In this document: piece after piece, positions 51,958-61,998 of the stretch
How the letters are laid out: the number at the start of each line of letters is the position of its first letter
Position numbering within the stretch: position 1 is the stretch's first letter
Assembly: GCA_038087015.1 (NCBI GenBank)
Contig: JASBNA010000027.1
Coordinates: 62,001 to 126,000, forward strand
Length of the DNA: 64,000 bases
Origin: Cerrena zonata
Taxonomy: Eukaryota; Basidiomycota; Agaricomycetes; Polyporales; Cerrenaceae
Reading direction: 5' to 3'
Translations under genes and position numbers: made by a program
The notes under the pieces: model-generated
Databases searched by the model: none
Seen by the model: the letters and a program-made list of their open reading frames with translations, nothing else
Told to the model about the DNA's origin: nothing

Positions 51958-54477
51958 ATGAGATATGGCCTATTGTATTTGGTTGTGTCATTTTTTGTTT
52001 TTGTGGGATTGGTGAACTCAAACTCAATTGAATTTGATGTTTATTCAGGAGAAGATCAAGTTGAGGTTGATGACAGTCTTTCATACAAATATGATCAATT
52101 ATCGAACAATTCCTTACTTTGGGGACCCTATAGGACAGCATTATACTTTGGGATAAGGCCAAGAATTCCACGCTCCTTATTGTCTGGGTTAATGTGGTTC
52201 AATGCTGATGGTTATAATACGATCGGAGACTTCAGACATTTCTACGAACAAGGTGATAATATGGGGAAAGCCAATTGGGTTCAATATGATCCTAGAATTG
52301 GTGGTCGTCAAGTCATTACTGACAATGATTGTCACATAGACATTACTATTGATTTCGTCAAAAGTAATGATGGGAGATCATGGGGTGTCAAAGTTAAATC
52401 AACACCTCATGCAGGCCATGAAAACATTAAAACTTCTTTCGTTTGGTACTCAGGTTTAGAAGGTAAAAGGGATGATGTACAGGACGGGCAATTTGAAGAC
52501 CCTGAGGCTGAAGTAGACATTTCTGGAGCTGGATATTTCAGGTTAGATAACGAAAAAGATGTCAAAGGACATGAGGGGACTGTGAAATTTTCAGGTATAT
52601 CAGATGGATTGGGATTATTTGAATTGGAAATTAATGATGGACCCAAAAGCAATAAGCATCCCGTGAGTAAATATTTGGTCGATCCTGAATTGGACCCCAA
52701 AAAATCGCATCATTACAGTTTGAATGTTCCAGATGATAATGTCTGGAAAGCAAAAGACATTTTTATGACCATGTTGCAAGATTCAATCCAAGATCTTTTA
52801 ACCAAGCACGGTGAGCTTGACAAGTTCCCACCCGAGCAATTGTTCATAATGAGAGACATACAAAATTTTGAAGGTAATTTACATTATATTCAAAAGATGT
52901 ATCAGGGTTCAGCAGAATTCGACATAATCTTCAATAATGCACTTACTCCTCAAGATGACAAGATCACTTTTGATAATATCAAAGATAAAATTAAATCTAC
53001 TTTATCGTCTTTTGATTCTAAATTTGAAAAGCATTTTTCTCCCAGTAAGCCATTCAACAAGAAAAAATATAATACTTTCGGTAAAGAAATTGTTTCAGGT
53101 TTGTTGGGAGGACTCTCATATTTTTATGGTGATCATTTAGTCGATAGAGAAACTGTCTTTGATGAGGATTCATTTGAATCATATGAATTGAAAGGTCAAA
53201 CAGAAGGCCCATATGAATTATTTACTTTTGTCCCATCAAGACCCTTCTTTCCAAGGGGTTTTTATTGGGATGAAGGTTTTCATTTATTGCCATTACTAGA
53301 ATATGATTCTGATTTGGTGTTGGAAGTTGTCAAATCATGGTTCAACTTAATCGACGACGAAGGTTGGATTGCTCGTGAACAGATCTTAGGACCAGAGCTG
53401 AGATCAAGAGTACCAGAACAGTTTCAGGTCCAAAGTCCAGAAATTGTTAATCCACCTACACTCATGCTTGTTTTTAGTTCTTTATTGGAAAAATCAAGAG
53501 CTTTTCAAGTTGATGAGCCCGCCAAAGCTAAAGGTGGTTATGGGGGTATGGAGTCGTTTAATCAAGAAGACCTAGGCTCAATTATAATGAATAATCCTGA
53601 AGTTTTAACCAACTTTACTAAGCAAATTTATCCTAAGCTTAAATTACACTACGACAAATTCCGTTCAACACAACAAGGATATGTCGAAGAATTTGATAGA
53701 GGTACCAATTTAGAAGCTTATAGATGGAGAGGACGTACATCAAGTCACTCTCTTGCCAGTGGTCTTGATGACTACCCCAGAGCACTTCCTGCAGATATTG
53801 CCGAACTAAACGTTGATTTATTATCTTGGATCGGTGTAATGACCAGGTCTATCAAATTGGTGGCAGAATTAGTTGGGTATGAAGATGACTATAAACAATT
53901 AGCAGAAATAGAACTGAATATCATAAAGAACTTGAATGACTTACACTGGTCCGAAGAACATAAAACTTATTGTGACTTATCTGTAAATGAGGATGATGAG
54001 AATGTTTATGTATGCCACAAAGGTTATATCAGTTTATTCCCATTCTTGACCAAACTCATGCCAATTGAAGATGTCGATAAATTAGAACATTTGGTAGATA
54101 TGATTCTCGACCCTGAGGAATTGTGGACTGACTTTGGTCTCAGATCCTTATCTAAATCTGATAAGTACTATGGTACTGCAGAAAATTATTGGAGATCTCC
54201 AATCTGGATTAACATCAACTACTTGGTATTAGATAGCTTACAATATTACAAAGCAGAATCATCACATAAAGCATCTAAATCCTTACTGGATAAGTTAGGT
54301 AAAGCATACTCTCAATTGAGAGTTAACTTGGTTGATAACATATTCAAGCAATGGCAGAAAACTGGGTTTGTATGGGAACAATATGATGACACCACCGGAG
54401 AGGCTAAAGGAGCTAAGAACTTCCTTGGTTGGACTTCAACTGTTGCCCTTATGATGAATATGCCAGAGAAGATTTGA
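51958..54477 (+). CDS. CWH41: Processing alpha-glucosidase I (Cwh41, GH63)
   Basis: 839 residues. An N-terminal signal/anchor 'GLLYLVVSFFVFVGLVNS' targets it to the ER. The GH63 N-domain contains 'LLWGPYRTALYFGIRPRIPRSLLSGLMWF' and 'RHFYEQGDNMGKANWVQYDP'. The catalytic barrel has 'RPFFPRGFYWDEGFHLLPLLEYD', 'DEGWIAREQILGPELRSRVPEQF', 'SHSLASGLDDYPRA' and the C-terminal 'KTGFVWEQYDDTTGEAKGAKNFLGWTS'. It removes the terminal alpha-1,2-glucose from Glc3Man9GlcNAc2 on new glycoproteins, and its loss affects beta-1,6-glucan. Length agrees with S. cerevisiae (833). No lesion. Confidence 0.95.
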   Translation: MRYGLLYLVVSFFVFVGLVNSNSIEFDVYSGEDQVEVDDSLSYKYDQLSNNSLLWGPYRTALYFGIRPRIPRSLLSGLMWFNADGYNTIGDFRHFYEQGDNMGKANWVQYDPRIGGRQVITDNDCHIDITIDFVKSNDGRSWGVKVKSTPHAGHENIKTSFVWYSGLEGKRDDVQDGQFEDPEAEVDISGAGYFRLDNEKDVKGHEGTVKFSGISDGLGLFELEINDGPKSNKHPVSKYLVDPELDPKKSHHYSLNVPDDNVWKAKDIFMTMLQDSIQDLLTKHGELDKFPPEQLFIMRDIQNFEGNLHYIQKMYQGSAEFDIIFNNALTPQDDKITFDNIKDKIKSTLSSFDSKFEKHFSPSKPFNKKKYNTFGKEIVSGLLGGLSYFYGDHLVDRETVFDEDSFESYELKGQTEGPYELFTFVPSRPFFPRGFYWDEGFHLLPLLEYDSDLVLEVVKSWFNLIDDEGWIAREQILGPELRSRVPEQFQVQSPEIVNPPTLMLVFSSLLEKSRAFQVDEPAKAKGGYGGMESFNQEDLGSIIMNNPEVLTNFTKQIYPKLKLHYDKFRSTQQGYVEEFDRGTNLEAYRWRGRTSSHSLASGLDDYPRALPADIAELNVDLLSWIGVMTRSIKLVAELVGYEDDYKQLAEIELNIIKNLNDLHWSEEHKTYCDLSVNEDDENVYVCHKGYISLFPFLTKLMPIEDVDKLEHLVDMILDPEELWTDFGLRSLSKSDKYYGTAENYWRSPIWININYLVLDSLQYYKAESSHKASKSLLDKLGKAYSQLRVNLVDNIFKQWQKTGFVWEQYDDTTGEAKGAKNFLGWTSTVALMMNMPEKI

Positions 54478-54598
54478 ACCAAAAAAAAAAAGAGCTTTTG
54501 GTCGCGTAAATAGTCATAATTAATAAAAGTTTGCAACTACCTCCCACTTCGTAGAGTATAGCGTTGTAACCAGATAGAATAAGTTGCAAGTCGTAAGT

Positions 54599-55464
54599 AT
54601 GGCTCCAAAGAAAGCAAGGGGTACCGCTGCACAAGCCAAGGGAGAAGAAGCCGAAGAGCTTATTCTCGATTATATGAAACAACAGTATAGGCCATACTCA
54701 GTAACAGATATCGTTTTGAACTTGAACGGCCAGATTAACAAAGTTAATGCGATTAAGGCATTGGACAACTTGAGTTCTAGAGGTGAGTTAGTCTGCAAAG
54801 TTTACGGCAAGCTGACTTACTACGTATACAAGGAAATTAGTTGTGAGGAGGATGAAAACACCCACTTCGATATAACTGAAAGAGTCAAAACGATAGAGCA
54901 GAAGAACAAAGACATGGAGAGTTTATTAGCTAGCTTGGAAAATGGTACGTATGCTAGTTGAGTCGTCTTTTTTGCTTTTGATGGTATTAACAGACTAAAG
55001 AATATAAACAGATCCTTGAAACACCCAATGATGAGATGCTTGTATTACAAGTATCTCAATTGGAGCTGGAAGTACAGGCACTTCAAGAGAGGGAGTCAGC
55101 CTTCAAAGGAGCCGAAAATGAAGGTGTAAATGAAGATACTCTAAATAAATACAATGACTATTCTGCTGCTTTAATGAAAGAATATACCTCAAGGAAGAGA
55201 ATGGTACGTAATGAAGGCGTGTTTCCCTCACTAAGTAATACTAACATTTCAAATTCGTGAAGTTTCAGAATTTTGTTGAAGTTGTTAAAGAAGGGGCAGA
55301 TGATTTTGAAAAGTTCATGGTATGTAGTCAGTATTTGAAGTATTTTGCAGTTTTATCATTTTTTATACAAAATACCCCAAAGGAGAAAGTTAGTTACTAA
55401 ACTTCACCAACAGGATAAAATTGGAATTGATATGGATGAAGCCAAAGCATATCAGTCCTTATAG
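54599..55464 (+). CDS. HOP2: Meiotic homologous-pairing protein Hop2 (three introns)
   Basis: CDS join(54599..54944, 55001..55203, 55269..55319, 55414..55464), 216 residues (S. cerevisiae 218). Exon 1 encodes the winged helix ('AEELILDYMKQQYRPYSVTDIV', 'INKVNAIKALDNLSSRGELVCKVYGKLTYYVY') and the start of a coiled coil. Exon 2 continues it ('LELEVQALQERESAFKG', 'YSAALMKEYTSRKRM'). Exon 3 gives 'NFVEVVKEGADDFEKFM' and exon 4 'DKIGIDMDEAKAYQSL', matching the Hop2 end (compare human KKQFFEEVGIETDED). Donors are GTACGT, GTACGT and GTATGT; branches are TATTAAC, TACTAAC and TACTAAA. Hop2 acts with Mnd1 to help Dmc1/Rad51 strand invasion in meiosis. All junctions keep frame without any edit, supporting a working gene. 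Confidence 0.88.
54945..55000 (+). other. HOP2 intron 1
   Basis: 56 nt; GTACGT ... TATTAAC, acceptor AAAG 9 nt after the branch. The nearer CAG only 2 nt after the branch is out of frame. Confidence 0.7.
55204..55268 (+). other. HOP2 intron 2
   Basis: 65 nt; GTACGT ... TACTAAC ... TTTCAG. An AAG 6 nt earlier also keeps frame. Confidence 0.75.
55320..55413 (+). other. HOP2 intron 3
   Basis: 94 nt; GTATGT ... TACTAAA, acceptor CAACAG 12 nt later; joins 'FEKFM' to 'DKIGIDMDE'. Confidence 0.72.
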
Positions 55465-55638
55465 CATCTTTTCATATGTTAGTAAGTAATTACCGCTCAG
55501 AGTTATAGTAATGTATGTGTTAGCAGTAAGATAAGTCTGTCGCACGCTTAATTTTTTTTTTGATCAGAAATATCTTTAATACTTTTTCCTTATCATCTTC
55601 TATAAAGTTAACGATTAGTTTGAGCTGGCAAATTCGAG

Positions 55639-56901
55639 ATGATTGAACTGATTTCAAAGAAGAAGATTGACCATTTGATTCTCAACTACTTTATTGAAGA
55701 GGGTCACCAAGAGGCTGCGCTTAGTTTTGCCAAAGAAACCAAGATAGATTTGAGCAATCATCGAAAGCAACAACCGAAACAGAATCAAACCAAGAAGTTC
55801 ATTAAAAATTTAAGCAATGACTCTACAAATAGCGCTGATGGGTTTGCGGACTTAGTTGAGGACTACCTCCACCAAGCAGAAAATACGAATGGCGAAGCAT
55901 CATCGACTGCAGCACACAATTCGTACGATAATGATGGAAATAACTCTCGTGAAGTGAACTCCAAGATTGTTGCTGGTTATTCCACCATTAATAAAAGAAG
56001 AGAGATAAAATATTTGATTTTGAAAGGTCAAATAACGGATGCGATTCAAAAACTTAGTGAATATTTCCCAACTATATTAGATTCAAATAATTTACTACAT
56101 TTCAAATTATTAAGATTAAATTTGATTGAAATGATCCGTAATCATAAACTCAAAGCTAAGAATGACCAAGAAAGTGAAAAAAAGTTTTTGAATGATATTT
56201 TAACTTTTGTTAGAGAAAATTTGGTTAATAAGGTGACTAATTCATCAAAATTGTTAAAAGAATTAGAAATCACCATGAGTTTATTGTGTTTTAATTTTGA
56301 CCCTAGCGTTAAAAACATAGAAGATCAAAAGGATTTGCCCGATGAGTTAAGGTCATTATTCAATTTGTCCTTAAGAAATCAATGTTATAAAGTGGTGAAT
56401 CAAGCCATTTTAAATTTGGATCATAATAATATCAAAGGTTCAAGAGCAATTAGATTTAGTAATGAAGCCAATGACGATAATGAAGTTCAAGATGAAAATT
56501 TTACTGGTCCCAAATATTTAGAATTTGATTTCAATGATTTGGATGAGAGAAGTGTAATAAAACATGAATCCAATGATGATTCTTTCGAGTTTGAATCGAA
56601 ACCAGTTGATAAAACAACCAATCCGGATGATGATGTCAATATGTTGGGAGAAAATGGAGAAAAAGGTGAAGAAGAACAGGAAGAAGAAGAAATCAATTAC
56701 GACTATAATTTGAGTTATGACAAAAATGTTCTATCTGTTGAAAATAATGTTCAATCGCAGGATAACCTCATTCAGGATGAAGAATTTGAAGATGAATTAC
56801 AGAACGCGTCATTAGAATCTAAACTAGAAAGAATTATTAAGTTATGGGTTATAACCGAAAGAAATATTATTGATGCTAGAGATAAGAAGAAAAACGATTG
56901 A
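55639..56901 (+). CDS. GID8: GID/CTLH ubiquitin ligase subunit Gid8
   Basis: 420 residues. An N-terminal LisH motif 'KKKIDHLILNYFIEEGHQEAALSFAKET' is followed by a CTLH segment 'NKRREIKYLILKGQITDAIQKLSEYFP' and a CRA-type helical C-terminal half ('NLLHFKLLRLNLIEMIRNH', 'FLNDILTFVRENLV'). This is the Gid8/TWA1 layout. An acidic Asn/Glu/Asp insert (about 280-370) interrupts the CRA region, longer than in animals but usual in yeasts. Gid8 scaffolds the GID E3 ligase that degrades gluconeogenic enzymes when glucose returns. ATG at 55639. No lesion. Confidence 0.85.
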   Translation: MIELISKKKIDHLILNYFIEEGHQEAALSFAKETKIDLSNHRKQQPKQNQTKKFIKNLSNDSTNSADGFADLVEDYLHQAENTNGEASSTAAHNSYDNDGNNSREVNSKIVAGYSTINKRREIKYLILKGQITDAIQKLSEYFPTILDSNNLLHFKLLRLNLIEMIRNHKLKAKNDQESEKKFLNDILTFVRENLVNKVTNSSKLLKELEITMSLLCFNFDPSVKNIEDQKDLPDELRSLFNLSLRNQCYKVVNQAILNLDHNNIKGSRAIRFSNEANDDNEVQDENFTGPKYLEFDFNDLDERSVIKHESNDDSFEFESKPVDKTTNPDDDVNMLGENGEKGEEEQEEEEINYDYNLSYDKNVLSVENNVQSQDNLIQDEEFEDELQNASLESKLERIIKLWVITERNIIDARDKKKND

Positions 56902-56998
56902 GATAAACATGGAGTTTATATTTGATTCATATTATCAATTTTACGACTAATTTTATTAATTAAATTGTAGGTATATATGCTCGAGAAAAATGAAGCGT

Positions 56999-57670
56999 TC
57001 AAAGACAAATCACTGAGTCGATGACATTACCAGTTTCAATGTGAACTTTACTTAAATATTGCAAGTCTTGATCCTCTTTAACCTCTATATTCTTATTATT
57101 ATAGATTCTAACGTCTTGTTTAGACAAACTTTGAGAGTTTTTTCTAAAGTCACGGTAAAAATCAGAGGTATTGAAAAGATGCAAGATTTTACCTCTCAAA
57201 TGTTCTATAGTGGAGCCAAATTCTGGTTCTGGGTTATTTTCAAAATCTTCTGGACTCATTTCAAAATGATACTTTATAAATCTTGGTAATTTGAATAAGT
57301 TAGCGGCCAATTGATTTGTTTTAGTCCAATTCAATACATTAAATGGTGAAGATTGCCTTAAAGTATAGTATTGTTGCAAAAACTCATTATCCTTTGAGTC
57401 AATAAGATTCAACCTCACATAAACATGGGCACAATGAACTGGAACTTCAGTGAAAATGTCTTTGGCGTGATATTCCCAAAGCCCTAGATATATTCCAGAC
57501 CAGTATACAGTTTCATAACTAAGTAATAATACAAACGAAGCAAACAAAATTTCCGATATAATAACACTAATTCTTGTTGTTACAAGGTTCGAAGTAAAAT
57601 GATGCGCTGATAACCACGTAACAATAGTTTCATCATATTTTTTCACCCAAGTTATTATAGTATCCAACAT
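56999..57670 (-). CDS. Unidentified membrane-anchored protein
   Basis: 223 residues from the ATG at 57670 (a GTG codon extends the frame by three). One strong hydrophobic segment, 'VIISEILFASFVLLLSYETVYWSG' (about 37-60), is preceded by a short amphipathic stretch and followed by a soluble region of about 160 residues. That region contains 'EVPVHCAHVYVRLNLIDSKDNEFLQQYYTLRQ' and 'SSPFNVLNWTKTNQLAANLFKLPRF'. I do not recognise the family. Composition and length argue that it is a real gene. Convergent with GID8, with 97 bp between stops. Confidence 0.65.
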   Translation of the reverse strand: MLDTIITWVKKYDETIVTWLSAHHFTSNLVTTRISVIISEILFASFVLLLSYETVYWSGIYLGLWEYHAKDIFTEVPVHCAHVYVRLNLIDSKDNEFLQQYYTLRQSSPFNVLNWTKTNQLAANLFKLPRFIKYHFEMSPEDFENNPEPEFGSTIEHLRGKILHLFNTSDFYRDFRKNSQSLSKQDVRIYNNKNIEVKEDQDLQYLSKVHIETGNVIDSVICL

Positions 57671-58969
57671 GTTGATCACTTTTGGTCTTTGTTTCTTTTT
57701 TTTTCAACTAATCGATTCAACCTTCTTGCCCTATCCCAAACCAAAACTCGAGCTTATCCAGTAGCAAAAGCCCAGATTATTGATATGGCGTATTCTTATC
57801 AGCAAAAGATACCAAAGTAGCCATCTACAAACTACGACAAACACTGCTTCGCTCGTGTCTTCTTTTTTAACAATCGTTTGATCGCATGAGGTTGCCGAAA
57901 CTCGGAGGTTTTTTTTGGTAATGATTTTTTCAATCACCAGTATATCCGTACACCACAAATTTCCTCAAACAAGACAAGAAGCTCGAGCTGATGGTAAGAT
58001 AGAAAGGCAACTGGCTAAATATAGTTACAATAGGCGTGACGCCAAACCCCAAAGGTTACAGCTGGCTTGTTTATTTACATTTTTCGTGTGCTTTATGTTT
58101 ACTTACTATGTCAATGAAACAGGGATTGTCTTGATCTTAAATAAAGGGTCGCGGTGTTGCAAATTGATTGTTGCAAAACTATTGTCAAAAGACAAAAAAC
58201 CAATTTGGGACAATGACCCCAAACCTTAATGAGAAAAAGATATAAACAAAGTGGAATAGATCTTTAGGAAGCCAGCTTTGGCAATGTCTAATACCATTTA
58301 GAGCTTTTACAGCCTGTGATCTTTATAGGATCTTGGCTATATGGCTGGAACACTAGATATTTTTGTGGAAGAGGACGTATTTCCAGAAATCAAGGTTCCT
58401 GTTCGGACTAATTTTTAGCAGAACAAGTAGCGGTGTTATGAATCGTGCTATTGTTTTGCCTATTGCTTCTGATTGTAGTACCTTCACTTGCTTGGTGATC
58501 TAAGAATGGAGCAGGACTCTGCCTTTGCATTTTATGGACGGAGTTACTTTACAAGTCGTAAGGCAGTCTCGACTAGCCCAGCATGGCAATCGGTTTACCC
58601 AGAGCTGCTCTATGATCTTCAGTTTTTCAACATTGGCAAGAATAGTTCAAGTTATTGCTATTATTGTCAGGGGATTTTCCTTCGTGCTTAATGCTACCCT
58701 AATTCTAAGGGTGCTCTTTCCATTTATTAACTTTACGAGTTAAGATTGTTCTTTATATTAGGTACTTTGGCTTGGCTATTGTAGAAAGTTGGGCATTTTT
58801 TTCAATTCTCCTTCACGACAAGGTATAAAACCCTCGTCGAGTCCAAAGGTTTAAACTTTTCAAATTCTCCTTTGTATTGAAAAAGTTATACTTATAATTA
58901 GTTATTTCTTCCAGATAGTCGCTCGTTATATTAACTCCCTCTGGATTATAAAATTGACAAGTATACTCA
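57671..58969. other. 1.3-kb spacer before the first lipase
   Basis: No supported gene. Open frames of 67-104 codons on the plus strand (57915-58229, 58488-58743) have mixed, random-looking composition. A TATA box for the lipase lies at 58824-58830. Long upstream regions are usual for regulated secreted-hydrolase genes. Confidence 0.5.
58824..58830 (+). promoter_or_regulatory. TATA box, first lipase gene
   Basis: TATAAAA, 146 bp upstream of the ATG at 58970. Confidence 0.45.
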
Positions 58970-60464
58970 ATGAAATCAATAACTATTTTATCTGTTTTTC
59001 ATCTTGCAGCTACTCTGTGTAACTGCAGCTCCAACCTCTCTTTTGAAACCATCCCAAGATAGCTGGTATAATTTACCTAAAAATTTTGAAGATGCTCAAC
59101 CAGGTGATATCTTGAAATGGAGAAAGACTCCTGCCCCTATCGACTCTCCTTTCTTTACTTTGAATATTAGAAACTCCTGGCAACAAATGGTAAGATCTAC
59201 CGATTCTTTAGGAAACCCAACTGTTGCAGTCTCAACCATCATACAACCTTATAATGCTGATCCTTCTACTTTAGGTCTCTTACAACCCCATTGAAGATGC
59301 TGTCAATATTGACTGTAGTCCTTCTTATGCTTATTTGGATGGTGCTGACAACTCTACTGCCACTACTCAATCTGAAATGTATATCATTCAATTGGTTTTG
59401 AATCAAGGTTGGAATGTAATTGTTCCAGATTGGGAAGGCCCTAAAAGTGCTTACGCTGCTGCTGAACTTAGTGCTTACCAAACTCTTGATCTGATAAGAG
59501 GTGCTTTACAAACTAAAAATATTACTGAAATTAATTCTGGTGCTAAAGTAGCCATGTGGGGTTACTCTGGTGGTACCATTGGTCCACTTTGGGCTTCTGC
59601 TTTACAGTCTAGATACGCTCCAGACTTAAATGATAACTTCATTGGTGTTGCAGTAGGTGGTACTGTAACCAATCTCACCGATACTGCTGTTTTGTTAGAT
59701 GGTAATGCTAGTGCAGGTCAAGTTGCTGCTGCGTTAGGTGGTGCTGGTGAACAGTACCCAAGCTTCAAAACTCAATTATTTAAAAGTATGAATCCTGATA
59801 AAGTTGACAAATTCAATAAAATCTATAAAACTTGTTTGGATGATTCCATGAAGTATTCTTGAATGACAACTTCTTTAGTGGTGAAGATAAATATTTCCCA
59901 GAAGGTTGGGAATTCTTACAAATCCCAGCAATCAGAGATGTTTTAGATGCTAATACTTTGGCCATTAATAAATCAGATGATATTCCTCAGTTCCCAATTT
60001 TCTTTTATCATGGTCAAAAGGACATTACTGTTCATATTGATACCGTAGAACGGGTTTTCAATAACTGGTGTTCTTGGACTGATACTCCAATTGGAAATAA
60101 GGATAATACTACTTATACTACTAAAAAACGTGGATTATCTTTGGAGTTTGCAATTGATCAAAACAACGACCATTATCAACAAGCTAAACAAGGTATTCCT
60201 GCTGCTTTCGCCTGGTTAGATAAAAGATTCAAAGGTGAACCTCACGTTGATGGCTGTAGCAGAATTGAAAGGAAAAGTAACCTTTTATATCCTGGGGTGG
60301 CTAAAGGTGTTATTGAATTCGTTGAAGCTGCTGCTAAGACTTTGGTTGGAGCTAGAATCGGTCCAACCAATTCTATCTTTGACTTATTTGCTAATGGTAT
60401 GGAAAACTTACCCGAACTCAATCTTGACCTTGATCTTAATCTCGATCTTAATATCTCGCTTTGA
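58970..60464 (+). CDS. Secreted lipase (CalA/LIP family), three frameshifts
   Basis: Four frame pieces make one lipase of about 497 residues. They are a signal peptide ('MKSITILSVF'), then 'APTSLLKPSQDSWYNLPKNFED', the core with nucleophile motif 'VAMWGYSGGTIGPLWASAL', and a C-terminal part with 'FPIFFYHGQKDITVHIDTV' (Asp region) and 'GIPAAFAWLDKRFKG' after the His region. Breaks are at about 58998-59002 (+1), about 59272-59277 (+1, GG for G in TTAGGTCTC) and about 59850-59862 (-1, TTC for TTTC). CTG at 59491 aligns with AGT in the next lipase (TLDSIR), so it reads Ser. The protein would hydrolyse extracellular triacylglycerols or esters. Either a decayed copy or an assembly artefact of a multi-copy family. 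Confidence 0.82.
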
Positions 60465-61998
60465 GTCTAATTGCTTACTTTTATGCCGTGTTACAATCTT
60501 ATTCTCACCTCTTTGCGCTCGATATAGAACTCTCCTAAACAGCTTTGTATACTAATTTTTTTTATATTTATTCAACCAGTGTGATAGTATTCTTTTCTGA
60601 AGTAGAATTCCCATTTGATACTACATATGACCTCTAAGCACCTAAGCTAGAGTCCCACGCAAGTCTTCAATCCACAAGAGCGCAAAGTTCTGGTCGTATG
60701 AAATCGATTGTTGATGATTAATTATTGTTTACTCGTTTGTATCCCGCAGTATTGTTTGCTTTGTATTATACAAAAGTTGGCCCGAGGACTATCCACGGCA
60801 TAATTAACTGCCTCGCTGCTGAATAACAATTCCAGGGGAACCAACATGGCCTTCAATGGGATTGTCTGCTCAATTACTAGTATAAGTTGTTCCATTTTTT
60901 GCAACTTCCAAAAAAAAAGACCAAAAAAAGAGCATAAAAGAAGAAATAAAGAAAGACAGGAATGAGAGCTAAAATTTCAACTAAGGGCCATAATCTGCCA
61001 TGGCTTGAGCTAACCTCCAATTTTCAGCCTCAAAAGCTCAGAAGTACTCCCAAGTAGAGAGGAATTGCTGTTCACATCTGGTTGGTTTTATTGTAAACAA
61101 AAAAAAAAAACAATGAATCCTCGATCAACAATAGAAACAAAGATTTTGGTAAACAAAATTAAAGAAACCAGCAGCGAACGAGTGAAATGAGTGATTCGGT
61201 TAATCCATAGTAGAAGTCCAGTCATACTCATCTCCAGTCCCTGTCGTCTCTATGAAGACCACAAGTGATTACAAGAATCCCCAATGATTAGTAGAACTTC
61301 CAGCGAAAGCATGTATTTTTTTTTTTTTTACGACTGAGATCTGATCTCGGAAATCTTCATATCCAGCAATAAAGTTTAAACAGAGCTTAAATCTGGAAAT
61401 AGCGCCTAACAACAATATGTATCTGGCTTATGTGGGTTGGTTAATATTGTCCTTGTTAAGAAGGAAAACCAGTTTCCAAATTCAGAACCCTCGAACTTAA
61501 TGACTCGCATATTTTGTCGATTGCAAAATTGCCAGCTCTTCTAGTTGATTGTTTCTATTGACATGCTTGTTCGTCACTCATGGACAAGGGCTAAATGCGC
61601 CGAAGAGATTTCAATAGTAACTAGAAAGTGTACCAAATCAAGAATCAGTGGCTGGATCATACTATTTATAGTAATGGGCCAAAAGAAATCTTACTGAAAA
61701 TGCCCTATGAATCAATATCGCTTACGGCCAATTCAAAATACTGGGTTAAGTTATCTATTGATGTTGAAATCCATTGTTATTGAGCTTGCATCTAGTTCTT
61801 GTTATAGTAGTAACTCGAATTTCAATCAGTGATTTTTGTTTCTCCAGTTAATTGTTCTTACAAAGAAGTTCTTAAGTTTCAAATCTTGGTATAAATATCG
61901 ATATGATTCTCTTTGAGTTTCGACATTTTGTTCTGAAGATTCTGATCATTGTCAAACTAACTTCTGTTTAAAGTAAGACATTGTTTTATCAAACCAAA
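60465..61998. other. 1.5-kb spacer between the two lipases
   Basis: No gene seen. Several A- and T-runs (about 60910, 61097, 61317) and a TATA box at 61890-61897 near the second lipase. No LTR-like termini or tRNA boxes found by eye. Confidence 0.5.
61890..61897 (+). promoter_or_regulatory. TATA box, second lipase gene
   Basis: TATAAATA, 109 bp upstream of the ATG at 61999. Confidence 0.45.

Noticed and set aside
57915..58743. Plus-strand open frames of 104, 67 and 72 codons before the first lipase
   Set aside because: Composition looks random, the frames overlap each other, and there is no recognisable domain.
60465..61998. Search for a solo LTR or transposon remnant between the lipases that could explain the duplication
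   Set aside because: No TG...CA terminal pairs with flanking duplications and no reverse transcriptase or transposase fragments seen.
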